NCBI GenBank assembly: GCA_023424015.1
Contig: JAFAEM010000008.1
Coordinates: 1-64,000 of the forward strand
Source of the DNA: Bacteroidota bacterium
GTDB lineage: Bacteria > Bacteroidota > Bacteroidia > Chitinophagales > Chitinophagaceae
Length of the DNA: 64,000 nucleotides
Direction: 5' to 3'
The notes beneath the pieces are model-generated. The model was given only the letters and a program-made list of their open reading frames with translations, searched no databases and had not been told where the DNA came from. The translations under genes were made by a program, and so were the position numbers. Shown one piece after another: positions 1 through 8,212 of the stretch; positions within the stretch are counted from its first letter, which is position 1; every line of letters begins with the position of its first letter.

Positions 1-160
1 GCACGAAGAAAACTCAACAATTCTCCGTGTTCTTTGTGTTTCCTCTGTGCTCTTCGTGACCTTTCCCTGGTCACGGAGGGCACAAAGATCTGCACAAAGG
101 GCACGAAGAAAACTCAACAATTCTCCGTGTTCTTTGTGTTTCCTCTGTGCTCTTCGTGAC
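1..160. repeat. 60-bp perfect direct repeat (two copies)
   Basis: Bases 1-60 recur exactly at 101-160, separated by a 40-bp spacer that is itself built of related words (cacggagg, cacaaag). The unit is rich in cacgaag / cttcgtg words and resembles the CACGAAT-type repeats at 32.4 and 55.4 kb, but the unit is different. The left edge is cut by the window start, so the array may be longer. It lies just upstream of the glycosyltransferase promoter. A short open frame on the minus strand here is repeat-derived and is not taken as a gene. Confidence 0.9.
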
Positions 161-212
161 CATTTCCCCAGGATAACGGAGTCCTTGTACACCATTCTCA
201 ACTGAAGAAAAG

Positions 213-220
213 TATATTTG
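213..220 (+). promoter_or_regulatory. Bacteroidota-type -7 box TATATTTG
   Basis: An exact match to TAnnTTTG lies six bases before the ATG at 227. Transcription would start at or next to the start codon, so the mRNA may be almost leaderless. The in-frame TTG at 218 is inside this box, which argues that the ATG at 227 is the real start. No clear TTTG -33 element is seen at the usual distance. Confidence 0.5.
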
Positions 221-226
221 ACACCT

Positions 227-1336
227 ATGAAGCCGCCAGGCAAATCCAAAAGGCTTGTATTTACTGTCACCAACGATCTTTCTTACGACCAGCGAATGAT
301 CCGCATTTGCTCCTCGCTGGCGCATGCCGGCTATGCAGTCACCCTGGTAGGCCGCAGGATGCCGGACTCAGTACCACTCCGCGAAAGGCCTTTTTCTCAA
401 AAAAGACTGGGCTGTATTTTTTCAAAAGGAAAACTATTCTACGCGGAATACAATATCCGCCTTTTTTTCTACCTGCTTTTTAAAAAAATGGACCTTGTCT
501 GCGCCATCGATCTGGATACGATCCTCCCCTGTTACTGGGTTTCAAAAATTAAAGGAATAAATCGAGTTTACGATGCGCATGAACTTTTCTGTGAAATGAA
601 AGAGATCATGCAAAGGCCTGCCGTTTATAAAACCTGGAAATGGATCGAAAGAAAAACGGTACCCGGGTTTCGCCTGGGCTATACCGTCAACCAACCCATC
701 GCGGATGAGTTTAAAAAAATGTATGATCGCGATTATATTGTCATTCGCAATACACCTGTTTTAAAACCCCTCACCATTCCAGAGAAGCCGGAAAAATATA
801 TTTACTACCAGGGCGCGGTAAATGAAGGGCGCAGTTTTGAAACATTGATCCCCGCCATGAAAGAAGTTAATGCCAGGTTATTGATCGCGGGTGATGGTAA
901 TTTTATGAAGCAGGCCAAACAACTGGTAAAACAAAATGCCCTGGAAAATAAAGTCATCTTCCTGGGGCGTATCAGACCCGAAGACCTCACCGGCTATGCC
1001 AGCAAAGCCTGGGTGGGTATCACCCTGTTCGAAAAAAAAGGTCTGAGTAACTACTTTTCCCTGGCAAACCGCTTTTTTGACTATATACATGCCGGTGTGC
1101 CCCAACTGGGTGTCGACTACCCGGTTTACCGCGAATTAAACAAAAACATGCCTGTTGCTGTTTTGATAGAAGATCTCAGCAGTAAAAATATTGCTGCGCA
1201 ATTGAACCTATTGTTGGAAAATGATGTTTTGTATCAGACACTTCAAAATAACTGCCTGCTCCAGCGGGAGCGCATGAACTGGCAACAGGAAGAAATTAAA
1301 CTTCTTGATTTTTATCAAACCATATTTACCACGTGA
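227..1336 (+). CDS. GT4-family glycosyltransferase
   Basis: A 369-residue cytoplasmic glycosyltransferase with a GT-B fold, expected to transfer a sugar from an NDP-sugar to a cell-surface polysaccharide or lipid acceptor. The N-terminal half starts with TNDLSYDQRM (about residues 15-24), typical of a GT4 subgroup that binds the acceptor there. A central stretch (VYDAHELF) fits a Rossmann domain, and the C-terminal half has GDGNFM and FDYIHAGVPQLG, where the donor sugar would bind. There is no signal peptide or membrane segment. It overlaps the next glycosyltransferase by four bases (GTGA), so translation is probably coupled. The ATG at 227 was chosen over the TTG at 218 because the latter sits in the -7 promoter box. 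The acceptor and sugar are unknown. Confidence 0.85.
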   Translation: MKPPGKSKRLVFTVTNDLSYDQRMIRICSSLAHAGYAVTLVGRRMPDSVPLRERPFSQKRLGCIFSKGKLFYAEYNIRLFFYLLFKKMDLVCAIDLDTILPCYWVSKIKGINRVYDAHELFCEMKEIMQRPAVYKTWKWIERKTVPGFRLGYTVNQPIADEFKKMYDRDYIVIRNTPVLKPLTIPEKPEKYIYYQGAVNEGRSFETLIPAMKEVNARLLIAGDGNFMKQAKQLVKQNALENKVIFLGRIRPEDLTGYASKAWVGITLFEKKGLSNYFSLANRFFDYIHAGVPQLGVDYPVYRELNKNMPVAVLIEDLSSKNIAAQLNLLLENDVLYQTLQNNCLLQRERMNWQQEEIKLLDFYQTIFTT

Positions 1337-2463
1337 TCCGTCATTTACATATCGTTTGTCTTGATGTTCCATGGCCCGCCGACTACGGTGGCGCAATCGA
1401 TATGATGAATCGTATCCGGATGTTTCATCAGGCAGGCATTCGCATTCACCTTCACTATTTCAGCTATAATGAACGGGGAACACCTAATGAACTGAACCAG
1501 TTCTGCGAAACCATCAGCGTATATGAGCGTCATAAAATGAAAGACTGTTTTTCGCTGAAGACGCCCTATATCGTGGCTTCCCGTATCAACGAAAAACTGG
1601 TACAACGACTAAACGAAGACCGCCACCCTATCCTGCTGGAAGGTATACACTGCACGGGAATATTGAACCAGATCGATCGAAGCAACCGAAAAGTTGTCGT
1701 GCGTATGCATAATGAAGAAAGCATTTATTATCGTGAACTGGCAAGAGCGGAATCAGGTATTATCAACAAACTTTATTTTCATAATGAAAGCCGGCTTCTT
1801 AGAAAATATAGTTCCGATCTGCCCGGCGACTGCATTTATGCCTGCATATCAGAAACAGATACAGAGATCTTTAAAACTGAATATAAGCTTGAAGGCGCAA
1901 GGTTCTTACCCATCTTTCCATCCTGGCAAAAAGTAACAGGACAGGAAGATCAGGGACATCTTTGTCTTTATCATGGTAACCTATCAGTGCCAGAAAATGA
2001 AGAAGCTGCTCTCTGGCTTTTATGTAAGGTATTTACAAAGGCAAGGGTACCCTTCGTAATTGCCGGTAAAAAACCCTCCAGGCGTTTGCAAAAACTGGCT
2101 GGTCTTTGCCAACATACCTGCCTGGTAGCTGATCCGGGCGAAACAGAAATGAGCGACCTGGTGAAAAAAGCCCAGGTGAATGTACTCCCATGCTTTAATA
2201 AAAATGTTACCGGTATCCGACTGAAATTATTGCATGCACTGTACGAAGGCAGACATTGCGTGGTGAATAAACCAATGGTAGACGGTACAGGTCTCGCAGA
2301 AGCCTGCCATATCGGCACTAACGCGAATGCGTTCGCATCGATCATCATGCAACTCTATCACCAGCCATTTACCAGGGAAGAAAAAGTGCTGCGCCGCCAG
2401 CTACTTAGCACTACTTACGACAATGAAAGAAATACCAACCAGCTTATTCAATGGTTATGGTAG
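1333..2463 (+). CDS. glycosyltransferase, GT4-like (second of a coupled pair)
   Basis: A 376-residue protein with a GTG start overlapping the previous stop. The N-terminus (HIVCLDVPWPADYGGAIDMM) has the glycine-rich loop of GT-B enzymes. The middle carries VRMHNEES. The C-terminal part (YHGNLSVPENEEA, FVIAGKKP, GIRLKLLHALYEGRHCVVN) matches the donor-binding half of GT4 family proteins, with the E in ALYEG at the usual conserved position. No signal peptide. It forms an operon with the upstream glycosyltransferase and probably adds the next sugar in the same glycan. Its last 20 bases overlap the end of the convergent FtsE-like gene. Donor and acceptor cannot be read from the sequence. Confidence 0.8.
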   Translation: MIRHLHIVCLDVPWPADYGGAIDMMNRIRMFHQAGIRIHLHYFSYNERGTPNELNQFCETISVYERHKMKDCFSLKTPYIVASRINEKLVQRLNEDRHPILLEGIHCTGILNQIDRSNRKVVVRMHNEESIYYRELARAESGIINKLYFHNESRLLRKYSSDLPGDCIYACISETDTEIFKTEYKLEGARFLPIFPSWQKVTGQEDQGHLCLYHGNLSVPENEEAALWLLCKVFTKARVPFVIAGKKPSRRLQKLAGLCQHTCLVADPGETEMSDLVKKAQVNVLPCFNKNVTGIRLKLLHALYEGRHCVVNKPMVDGTGLAEACHIGTNANAFASIIMQLYHQPFTREEKVLRRQLLSTTYDNERNTNQLIQWLW

Positions 2464-3133
2464 CATTGTCGATAACGCGGCCTCGTTCAGTCTTGATTGT
2501 TCGCGCCGGAAATTTTTGTACAACAATATAGTCATGTGTCGCCATGAGAATCGTAGTATTGAAATCACGCGAGATATGAAATAACAGGTTCATTATTTCA
2601 TCTGAGGTTTCCGGGTCAAGATTACCGGTAGGCTCGTCAGCCAGTATCAGTTTAGGTGAATTCAGCAAAGCTCTTGCAATATCCACCCTTTGTTGCTCGC
2701 CACCACTGAGTTCAAATGGCATTTTAAAACCCTTTGCTTTCAATCCCACTTTCTCCAGCACATCCATTATTTTCTCATCCATGAGCTTTTCATCAGTCCA
2801 TCCTGTGGCTTTCAGGACAAACTTGAGGTTATTGTTGACGTTGCGGTCGGTGAGCAGCTGGAAATCCTGGAAAACAACACCAAGTGTACGACGCAGGTAC
2901 GGGACTTTTTTCCAGTGCAGGTTACGCAAACTAAACCCAGCCACCGTTGCTTCTCCTTCAGTAAGTGTCAATTCACCGTACAGGGTTTTGAGCAGGCTCG
3001 ACTTACCCGTACCAGTTTTTCCAACCAGGTATACAAACTCACCCTTATTCACAGTCAGGTTAACATCCTGGAGTATCAGGTTATTTCCCTGGTAGATATT
3101 GGCATGACTGATTTCTATGATGGGTTCCGACAT
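2444..3133 (-). CDS. ftsE: FtsE-like ABC transporter ATP-binding protein
   Basis: A 229-residue ABC ATPase resembling FtsE, which with the membrane protein FtsX links the division ring to cell-wall hydrolases. Visible motifs are Walker A GKTGTGKS (residues 38-45), the Q-loop in VFQDFQLL, the signature LSGGEQQR, Walker B LILADEP followed by TGNLDP, and the switch histidine in MATHD. The length matches FtsE. I chose the ATG at 3133 (MSEPIIEIS); the frame extends seven codons further but without family similarity. FtsX is not adjacent, so LolD/MacB-like ATPases remain an alternative, although the sequence reads closest to FtsE. The gene end overlaps the convergent glycosyltransferase by 20 bases. 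Confidence 0.8.
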   Translation of the reverse strand: MSEPIIEISHANIYQGNNLILQDVNLTVNKGEFVYLVGKTGTGKSSLLKTLYGELTLTEGEATVAGFSLRNLHWKKVPYLRRTLGVVFQDFQLLTDRNVNNNLKFVLKATGWTDEKLMDEKIMDVLEKVGLKAKGFKMPFELSGGEQQRVDIARALLNSPKLILADEPTGNLDPETSDEIMNLLFHISRDFNTTILMATHDYIVVQKFPARTIKTERGRVIDNATITIE

Positions 3134-3201
3134 TATTCCAAGCTTTTGCTGCAAAATAAAGGAAACTATGGTAGAAAAAGACTTTTGCAGGTAAAAACTG
3201 A

Positions 3202-3300
3202 CTAATGGAAGACTTGCGTTTTGATTGGTTTGGTCTTATGCATATCGATCTTGTGCGCCCAAATGAAAATCGATTTACCAGTACCTTCTTTATCTGCCAT
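3202..3300 (-). CDS. possible small protein, 32 residues
   Basis: A short open frame in the gap between the FtsE-like gene and the glutamate-synthase-like gene, with the same direction as both. It reads MADKEGTGKSIFIWAHKIDM and continues to KTQVFH, followed by TAG. It is basic and has no membrane segment or signal. An alternative ATG lies two codons upstream (3306), with GGAAG a few bases before it. The EGTGKS stretch looks like part of a P-loop but lacks the full GxxxxGK[ST] pattern. I do not recognise the protein. It is called because it fills half of an otherwise empty 228-bp gap and has a plausible protein-like composition. It could still be chance. Confidence 0.4.
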   Translation of the reverse strand: MADKEGTGKSIFIWAHKIDMHKTKPIKTQVFH

Positions 3301-3361
3301 AAGCATTAAACTTCCAGATGACTGAAATAAAGTGTGAAAGCGTTTCAATTTTGCACAGTGC

Positions 3362-4948
3362 TCAATACCACCTGTCGGGGTCGGCCTGTTCGAAATCCTG
3401 TTTATATTTTTCGGGTACCTGGCCTGTCAGCATACATCCAGGTTGTAGTGATGGGAAAATATCTTCGAAGGTTCTTACCTCATTCATAAAAACCCGACGA
3501 TAAATATGAGAGCGGGTGAGTTCTTTCGGATTTTCTATGCCTGCTGCGCCCATCAGTTCTACAAAACTTCCTACCGTGTCTTCATGATAGTTGGCTACTC
3601 TTTTCTTTTTATCACTCACCACCAGCCCTACTGTCAGTTGCGGATCCTGGGTGGCTACTCCTGTCGGACATTTATTGGTGTTGCATTGTAATGCCTGGAT
3701 ACAACCTACGGCCATCATCATGGCGCGTGCGCTAAAACAACAGTCGGCGCCCAGGGCAACGGCTCTTACCATATGAAAGCCGGTTAAAATCTTCCCCGAA
3801 GCAATGATCCTGATGTGCTGACGGATATTGAAGCCCTGCAACATATTGTGAACAAATGCCAGCCCGTCCAGCATCGGTACGCCTACATGATTCGAAAATT
3901 CCTGTGGCGCCGCGCCCGTGCCGCCCTCAGCTCCATCCACTGTTATAAAATCGGGGTAGATATCTAGCTCAACCATCGCCTTGCAGATGGCGATGAACTC
4001 GCTTTTGCGACCAATACAAAGTTTAAACCCAACGGGCTTACCTCCGGAAAGCTCGCGCAATTGCTGGATAAATAGTATCAATCCCCGCGGCCCTTCAAAA
4101 GCGCTATGAAATGGAGGTGAATAAACCGTTGTATAAGGAACGACATGACGTATTGCCGCGATCTCTGGTGTATTTTTCTTTGCAGGCAGGATGCCACCAT
4201 GACCTGGCTTAGCGCCCTGTGATAATTTCAACTCGATCATTTTTACAACAGGTAGTGAAGATGTTTTTGAAAACCCCGCTGCTGAAAAATTTCCGTTCTC
4301 ATCACGGCAGCCGAAATAGCCAGTGCCAACCTGCCATATAAGATCGCCTCCGTGTTTTAAATGGTGTGCACTGATGCCGCCCTCACCCGTGTTGTGAGCA
4401 AACCCACCAATCGCGGCACCGGCATTCAACGCTTCAATGGCATTGCCGCTCAGCGAACCGAAACTCATGGCCGATACATTGAAAATACTTGCAGAATAAG
4501 GCTGACTGCAATCCTTGTTGCCAATTATGACGCGGGGTTTATGATCGAGTTTGAGATAATCTTTGGGAGCAATTGAATGACTCATCCACTCATAGCCTTC
4601 TTCATAAACATTTAACTGGGTCCCGAAGGGCATGGTATCCAGTTCCTGTTTTGCACGCTGGTAAATTGTCGAACGGTCGATCCGGTTGATCGGGCGGCCA
4701 TCAATATCGGACTCCACAAAGTACTGGTACATCTTTGGTCGAAGTGCCTCCATCCAGTAACGCATTCTTCCAAAAACCGGGTAGGTACGCATGATGGCAT
4801 GCCTGGTCTGTATCATATCTCCAATACCCATCACAAAGAGGAAAAAAACAAAGCCCGTGGCTACAAACCACCAGGGGTTTATAAAGTAACCCATCAGGCC
4901 GGTACCAAGAAGAGCTATAATGCTGGTGAGTATAAATCCCTTTCGCAT
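3362..4948 (-). CDS. membrane-anchored FMN-binding glutamate synthase-family protein
   Basis: A 528-residue protein corresponding to the central/FMN domain of the glutamate synthase large subunit, without the amidotransferase and C-terminal domains of full GltB. The first 45 residues hold two hydrophobic stretches (FILTSIIALLGTGLMGYF and WWFVATGFVFFLFVMG), so it is probably membrane-anchored. The body has NVSAMSFGSLS, GEGG, GHGG and TVDGAEGGTGAAP, typical of FMN/substrate binding. A CxxxxxCxxxxC cluster near residue 420, followed by PTGVATQDP, fits the 3Fe-4S site. No gltD or glutaminase partner is in the window. The real substrate of this stand-alone family is not established. It has its own -7 box at 4975-4982, so it need not depend on purM transcription. 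Confidence 0.85.
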   Translation of the reverse strand: MRKGFILTSIIALLGTGLMGYFINPWWFVATGFVFFLFVMGIGDMIQTRHAIMRTYPVFGRMRYWMEALRPKMYQYFVESDIDGRPINRIDRSTIYQRAKQELDTMPFGTQLNVYEEGYEWMSHSIAPKDYLKLDHKPRVIIGNKDCSQPYSASIFNVSAMSFGSLSGNAIEALNAGAAIGGFAHNTGEGGISAHHLKHGGDLIWQVGTGYFGCRDENGNFSAAGFSKTSSLPVVKMIELKLSQGAKPGHGGILPAKKNTPEIAAIRHVVPYTTVYSPPFHSAFEGPRGLILFIQQLRELSGGKPVGFKLCIGRKSEFIAICKAMVELDIYPDFITVDGAEGGTGAAPQEFSNHVGVPMLDGLAFVHNMLQGFNIRQHIRIIASGKILTGFHMVRAVALGADCCFSARAMMMAVGCIQALQCNTNKCPTGVATQDPQLTVGLVVSDKKKRVANYHEDTVGSFVELMGAAGIENPKELTRSHIYRRVFMNEVRTFEDIFPSLQPGCMLTGQVPEKYKQDFEQADPDRWY

Positions 4949-4974
4949 GTCACAATAAGATTTGGATCCACTTG

Positions 4975-4982
4975 CAAAGCTA
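4975..4982 (-). promoter_or_regulatory. -7 promoter box TAGCTTTG before the glutamate synthase-like gene
   Basis: On the minus strand the sequence TAGCTTTG matches TAnnTTTG exactly and lies 26 bases before the ATG at 4948, in the short gap after the purM stop. The -33 element is not clear. Confidence 0.45.
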
Positions 4983-4986
4983 ACCT

Positions 4987-6165
4987 TTAATACACCAGTG
5001 TGCCCACTCCTGATTCTTCATTTCCGATCACAAGTTCTTTTCGCGGTGAAGCTTCTACCCTGCCGATGACTCTTGCATCAACATCAAAACCTTTTGCAAC
5101 GCGGATAAATTTCTCCGCATCCTTTTCATCAGTATAGATCTCAAGCCTGGTGCCCATATTGAAGACCTGGTACATTTCACGGTCGTCCGCGCCGCTTGCT
5201 TTTTGAATCAACTGGAAAATAACCGGAGGTTCAAACAAATTATCCTTCACGATCCGCACATTGTCAGGAATATACTTTAAGCATTTGGTCTGACCGCCGC
5301 CGCTGCAATGTATCAGGCCATGAATCTCTTCAATATATTCCTGCAATAATACTTTCATAACGGGAGCAAAAGTTCGGGTTGGAGAAAGCAGCAGCTTCCC
5401 TATTTCAACCTGTTCGCCGCCTGCATCAATCTTTTCGGTCATCCGGTGTGGCCCGATATAAACAACATCATCGCTTAATGAGCCATCGAATGTCTCGGGG
5501 AATTTATCACGATAGAATTTACTTAATACATCATGCCTTGCACTGGTCAGGCCATTACTCGCCAGCCCACTGTTATAAGAAGTTTCATAACTCGCATGAC
5601 CATAAGCAGCGAGGCCGACTATCACATCACCGGCTTTTATTTTTTCATTGCTGATGATATGTTTCTTTTGCCAGCGGGCGGTCATGGTTCCATTTACGGC
5701 GATCGTTCTTACCACATCTCCCACATCAGCGGTCTCTCCACCCATAAAATGGATATTGACACCGAAATTCTTCATGGTGTCAAAAAACTCCTGCGTACCG
5801 TTGATCACCGCCTCCAGCACTTCTGCAGGAATATTTTTCTTATTCCTGTCGATCGTAGAAGAAAAAAGCAGGTTATTGTAAATACCCACACAGAGCAGGT
5901 CGTCGAGATTCATGACAATAGCATCCTGCGCAATGCCCTTCCAGACTGACACATCGCCGGTTTCCTTCCAATACAGGTATGCCAGTATACTTTTTGTGCC
6001 TGCACCATCGGCATGCATTACGTTTACCCAGTCGCGGTCGCCGCAAAGCACGTCAGGGTACACTTTACAAAATGCTTTTGGAAACAAGCCCTGGTCCAGC
6101 TTTTTGGTTGCTGCGTGCACCTCTTCTTTCTGGGCTGACACTCCTCTTTTTTCATATAAACTCAT
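4987..6165 (-). CDS. purM: phosphoribosylformylglycinamidine cyclo-ligase (AIR synthase)
   Basis: A 392-residue PurM, which uses ATP to close FGAM into aminoimidazole ribotide, step five of purine synthesis in the cytoplasm. The N-terminal half has MHADGAGTKS, DAIVMNLDDLLCVG and HFMGGETADVGDVVRT, the conserved ATP and substrate loops of the PurM/PurL/SelD fold. The C-terminal half has HCSGGGQTKCLKY and VFNMGTR. It is longer than the roughly 345-residue enterobacterial enzyme, as is usual for Bacteroidota PurM. purC lies about 9 kb away on the other strand and is not in the same operon. A -7 box (6182-6189) supports transcription from just upstream of the ATG at 6165. Confidence 0.92.
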   Translation of the reverse strand: MSLYEKRGVSAQKEEVHAATKKLDQGLFPKAFCKVYPDVLCGDRDWVNVMHADGAGTKSILAYLYWKETGDVSVWKGIAQDAIVMNLDDLLCVGIYNNLLFSSTIDRNKKNIPAEVLEAVINGTQEFFDTMKNFGVNIHFMGGETADVGDVVRTIAVNGTMTARWQKKHIISNEKIKAGDVIVGLAAYGHASYETSYNSGLASNGLTSARHDVLSKFYRDKFPETFDGSLSDDVVYIGPHRMTEKIDAGGEQVEIGKLLLSPTRTFAPVMKVLLQEYIEEIHGLIHCSGGGQTKCLKYIPDNVRIVKDNLFEPPVIFQLIQKASGADDREMYQVFNMGTRLEIYTDEKDAEKFIRVAKGFDVDARVIGRVEASPRKELVIGNEESGVGTLVY

Positions 6166-6181
6166 ATCGCCAATTGAGCCG

Positions 6182-6189
6182 CAAAACTA
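6182..6189 (-). promoter_or_regulatory. -7 promoter box TAGTTTTG for purM
   Basis: An exact TAnnTTTG on the minus strand, 16 bases before the purM ATG. It is divergent from the ribF promoter in the same 200-bp region. No purine-responsive structure is visible in this short leader. Confidence 0.5.
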
Positions 6190-6326
6190 CAGGTAATTCG
6201 AACACGGAACAGCAGTTTTACGGGGCATTGACCGTAAACAAGCCGCCTCATACGTAAATTTGATTCCCGGATACCGGAAAAGTCTCAAACCGGTTTTCGC
6301 TACTGATGTACAATATACAGCCGGTA

Positions 6327-6356
6327 TTTGCCCATTGCAGTTTTTCTATAGTTTTG
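6327..6356 (+). promoter_or_regulatory. complete Bacteroidota promoter for ribF (TTTG, 18 bp, TAGTTTTG)
   Basis: The -33 element TTTG (6327-6330) and the -7 element TAGTTTTG (6349-6356) are separated by 18 bases, close to the Bacteroidota consensus of TTTG and TAnnTTTG. The start codon chosen for ribF (6366) is nine bases further on. The longer reading frame from 6306 would run through this promoter and is therefore rejected. Confidence 0.65.
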
Positions 6357-6365
6357 CAGCACTTT

Positions 6366-7310
6366 ATGAAAGTCTACCATGGTACTGACAACCTGCCAGG
6401 ATTTGGCAACGCCGTGATCACCATTGGCACCTTCGATGGTGTACACATGGGACACCGGCAGATCATCGATAAACTGAAAGAAGAAGCCCGTACGCACCAG
6501 GGGGAAACGGTTATCATTACTTTTCATCCTCATCCCCGCAAGGTGGTGTCTTCCGCTATCCTGGGAGTGCGTCTTATCAATACCCTGGAGGAAAAAATCG
6601 AGCTTCTTGACGGCCTGGGTATTGATCACCTGGTGATCATCCCTTTTACCGATGCCTTTGCCAACCAGGAGGCTGAAAATTATATAGAACATTTCCTGGT
6701 CAGTAAATTTCATCCCCATACAATTATCATAGGTTATGATCACCGGTTTGGCAGGGAAAGAAAAGGTGATTACCTGTTGCTGGAAAAGCTGGCACCGGTT
6801 TTTAATTATCGACTGAAGGAAATACCCAAACACGTGCTCGACGAAATTTCCATCAGCTCCACCGCCATCAGGGAGGCATTATTACATGGCCAGATCGAAA
6901 AAGCTGATAAACTCCTGGGTTATGAGTTCTTTTTCAGTGGCGTGGTAGTACATGGTGATAAGATCGGCCGCAAACTGGGCTATCCTACCGCCAATCTAAG
7001 AATTGAGGACGAAGAAAAGATCATCCCCGGTAACGGGATCTATGCCGTCTATGCAGAGGTTATAAATGAAGTAAAAAATGTTCAACCCTCACGTTTGAAA
7101 GGCATGATGAGCATTGGCTTTCGACCAACGGTGGATGGGAAGAAAAGAGTTGTTGAAGTAAACCTATTTGATTTCAACCAGGATATCTATGGAAAAACGC
7201 TAAGAGTGTTTGTCAAAAAATATTTAAGGGAGGAAGTGAAATTTGACTCCCTCGATGAACTGGTAAAACAAATAGACCGGGATAAGATTGATAGCCTGGA
7301 AGTTTTATGA
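6366..7310 (+). CDS. ribF: bifunctional riboflavin kinase / FAD synthetase
   Basis: A 314-residue RibF, which phosphorylates riboflavin to FMN and adenylates FMN to FAD. The N-terminal FAD synthetase domain has TIGTFDGVHMGHR (HxGH nucleotidyl-transfer motif, near residues 20-30) and ISSTAIREAL. The C-terminal riboflavin kinase domain has GRKLGYPTANL (PTAN motif) and a final FDSLDELVKQIDRD helix. The length fits the family. The ATG at 6366 is preferred over the open frame from 6306 because a full promoter overlaps the extra 20 codons. RibBA, an earlier enzyme in the same pathway, is at 48.3-49.5 kb. FMN made here would serve the FMN-binding protein at 3362-4948, though that link is only inferred. 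Confidence 0.93.
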   Translation: MKVYHGTDNLPGFGNAVITIGTFDGVHMGHRQIIDKLKEEARTHQGETVIITFHPHPRKVVSSAILGVRLINTLEEKIELLDGLGIDHLVIIPFTDAFANQEAENYIEHFLVSKFHPHTIIIGYDHRFGRERKGDYLLLEKLAPVFNYRLKEIPKHVLDEISISSTAIREALLHGQIEKADKLLGYEFFFSGVVVHGDKIGRKLGYPTANLRIEDEEKIIPGNGIYAVYAEVINEVKNVQPSRLKGMMSIGFRPTVDGKKRVVEVNLFDFNQDIYGKTLRVFVKKYLREEVKFDSLDELVKQIDRDKIDSLEVL

Positions 7311-7324
7311 GGAATTTGTAATTG

Positions 7325-7362
7325 GGGATTAGTAATTTGTCATAATCCTAATTACTAATCCC
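7325..7362. terminator. 13-bp perfect inverted repeat between convergent genes
   Basis: GGGATTAGTAATT (7325-7337) and its exact complement (7350-7362) face each other across a 12-base loop, in the 74-bp gap between the stops of ribF and the minus-strand lipoprotein. It is A+T-rich with no strong T-run, so it could be a weak two-way terminator or a mobile gene-end repeat. The words gtaattgggga and ggatttgtaatta recur after purC (16.6 kb). Confidence 0.55.
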
Positions 7363-7384
7363 TAGTTCCATCTTTCAGGATTGA

Positions 7385-8134
7385 TTAATATTCAATCCTG
7401 AACTCGAGCTTGGTTACGTCATCGAAGAAATCATCTATCGAAGTAGCGATAGTAACTTTTTTCTTGTCTTCAGAAAGCTTCACGTTTTTACCTTCCGCTT
7501 TCTTTGCCGGTTTGGGAAGATTAAATATCAGCGTATTGTTGAATGGCATTCCCTGTCCCGATACTTCTTTCAATGCCTGCATGCCCTGGTCTTCGCCCAC
7601 TTTCGCGTATTTCTCGGGGATATGCTTTCTTTCGATCAGTCCTTTACCATATGTCATGGTAAAATAATCATCGATCGTAGCCTTGGGCATCTGGTCGTCA
7701 GGGATAGCTGATGCGCCTTCCTTTCCGGCAGCTTCTTTTTGCATGGCTTTTTTCATGATCTTGTCTGATACTTCGTCAAGCTTTTTTATCTGTGCCGAGT
7801 TCTCGAATGGAAACTGCAGTTTGGTAACCAGCTTTTCCTCGTCCAGGTTCATCACCAGGCCCAGCACACCTTTCTTAACCAGTTCCTTTTCATCTGAGCT
7901 TAGCTCGGGTAAACTATCCACCATCTTATCGAGGTTGATCGTGGTATCGAGTGCTTTTTCCGACTTACCCATGTCCTGTCCCGACATCTTGGCGATCCCG
8001 ATCAGTCCGCTCATGTCTGTGGTGGTCATCAGGCTGCCACTGCCGTTTTCGTTTAAAGTAATTTCACGGGTAGTCTCGCAACTGGTAAAAGCCAGCATTC
8101 CCCCGGCAAGTAATAATCCCAATAATTTTTTCAT
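7385..8134 (-). CDS. hypothetical lipoprotein
   Basis: A 249-residue protein with a lipoprotein signal (MKKLLGLLLAGGMLAFTSC, lipobox FTSC), so the mature chain starts at Cys19 and is anchored in the outer or inner membrane facing the periplasm. The mature part is rich in lysine, glutamate and aspartate, with ITLNENGSGSL near the start, a form seen in Bacteroidota lipoproteins of unknown role. A central helix-forming region (KLDEVSDKIMKKAMQKEA) is followed by a C-terminal beta-like stretch. I do not recognise a domain. It lies downstream of holA on the same strand with a 78-bp gap and is probably transcribed separately. Confidence 0.75.
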   Translation of the reverse strand: MKKLLGLLLAGGMLAFTSCETTREITLNENGSGSLMTTTDMSGLIGIAKMSGQDMGKSEKALDTTINLDKMVDSLPELSSDEKELVKKGVLGLVMNLDEEKLVTKLQFPFENSAQIKKLDEVSDKIMKKAMQKEAAGKEGASAIPDDQMPKATIDDYFTMTYGKGLIERKHIPEKYAKVGEDQGMQALKEVSGQGMPFNNTLIFNLPKPAKKAEGKNVKLSEDKKKVTIATSIDDFFDDVTKLEFRIEY

Positions 8135-8212
8135 TAGTTGTATTTTTATATTTAGCCAGATGCAAATTCCGGCTTCTTCGTTGTGTAAAGAAAAGATATT
8201 CTTTTCAAAAAC

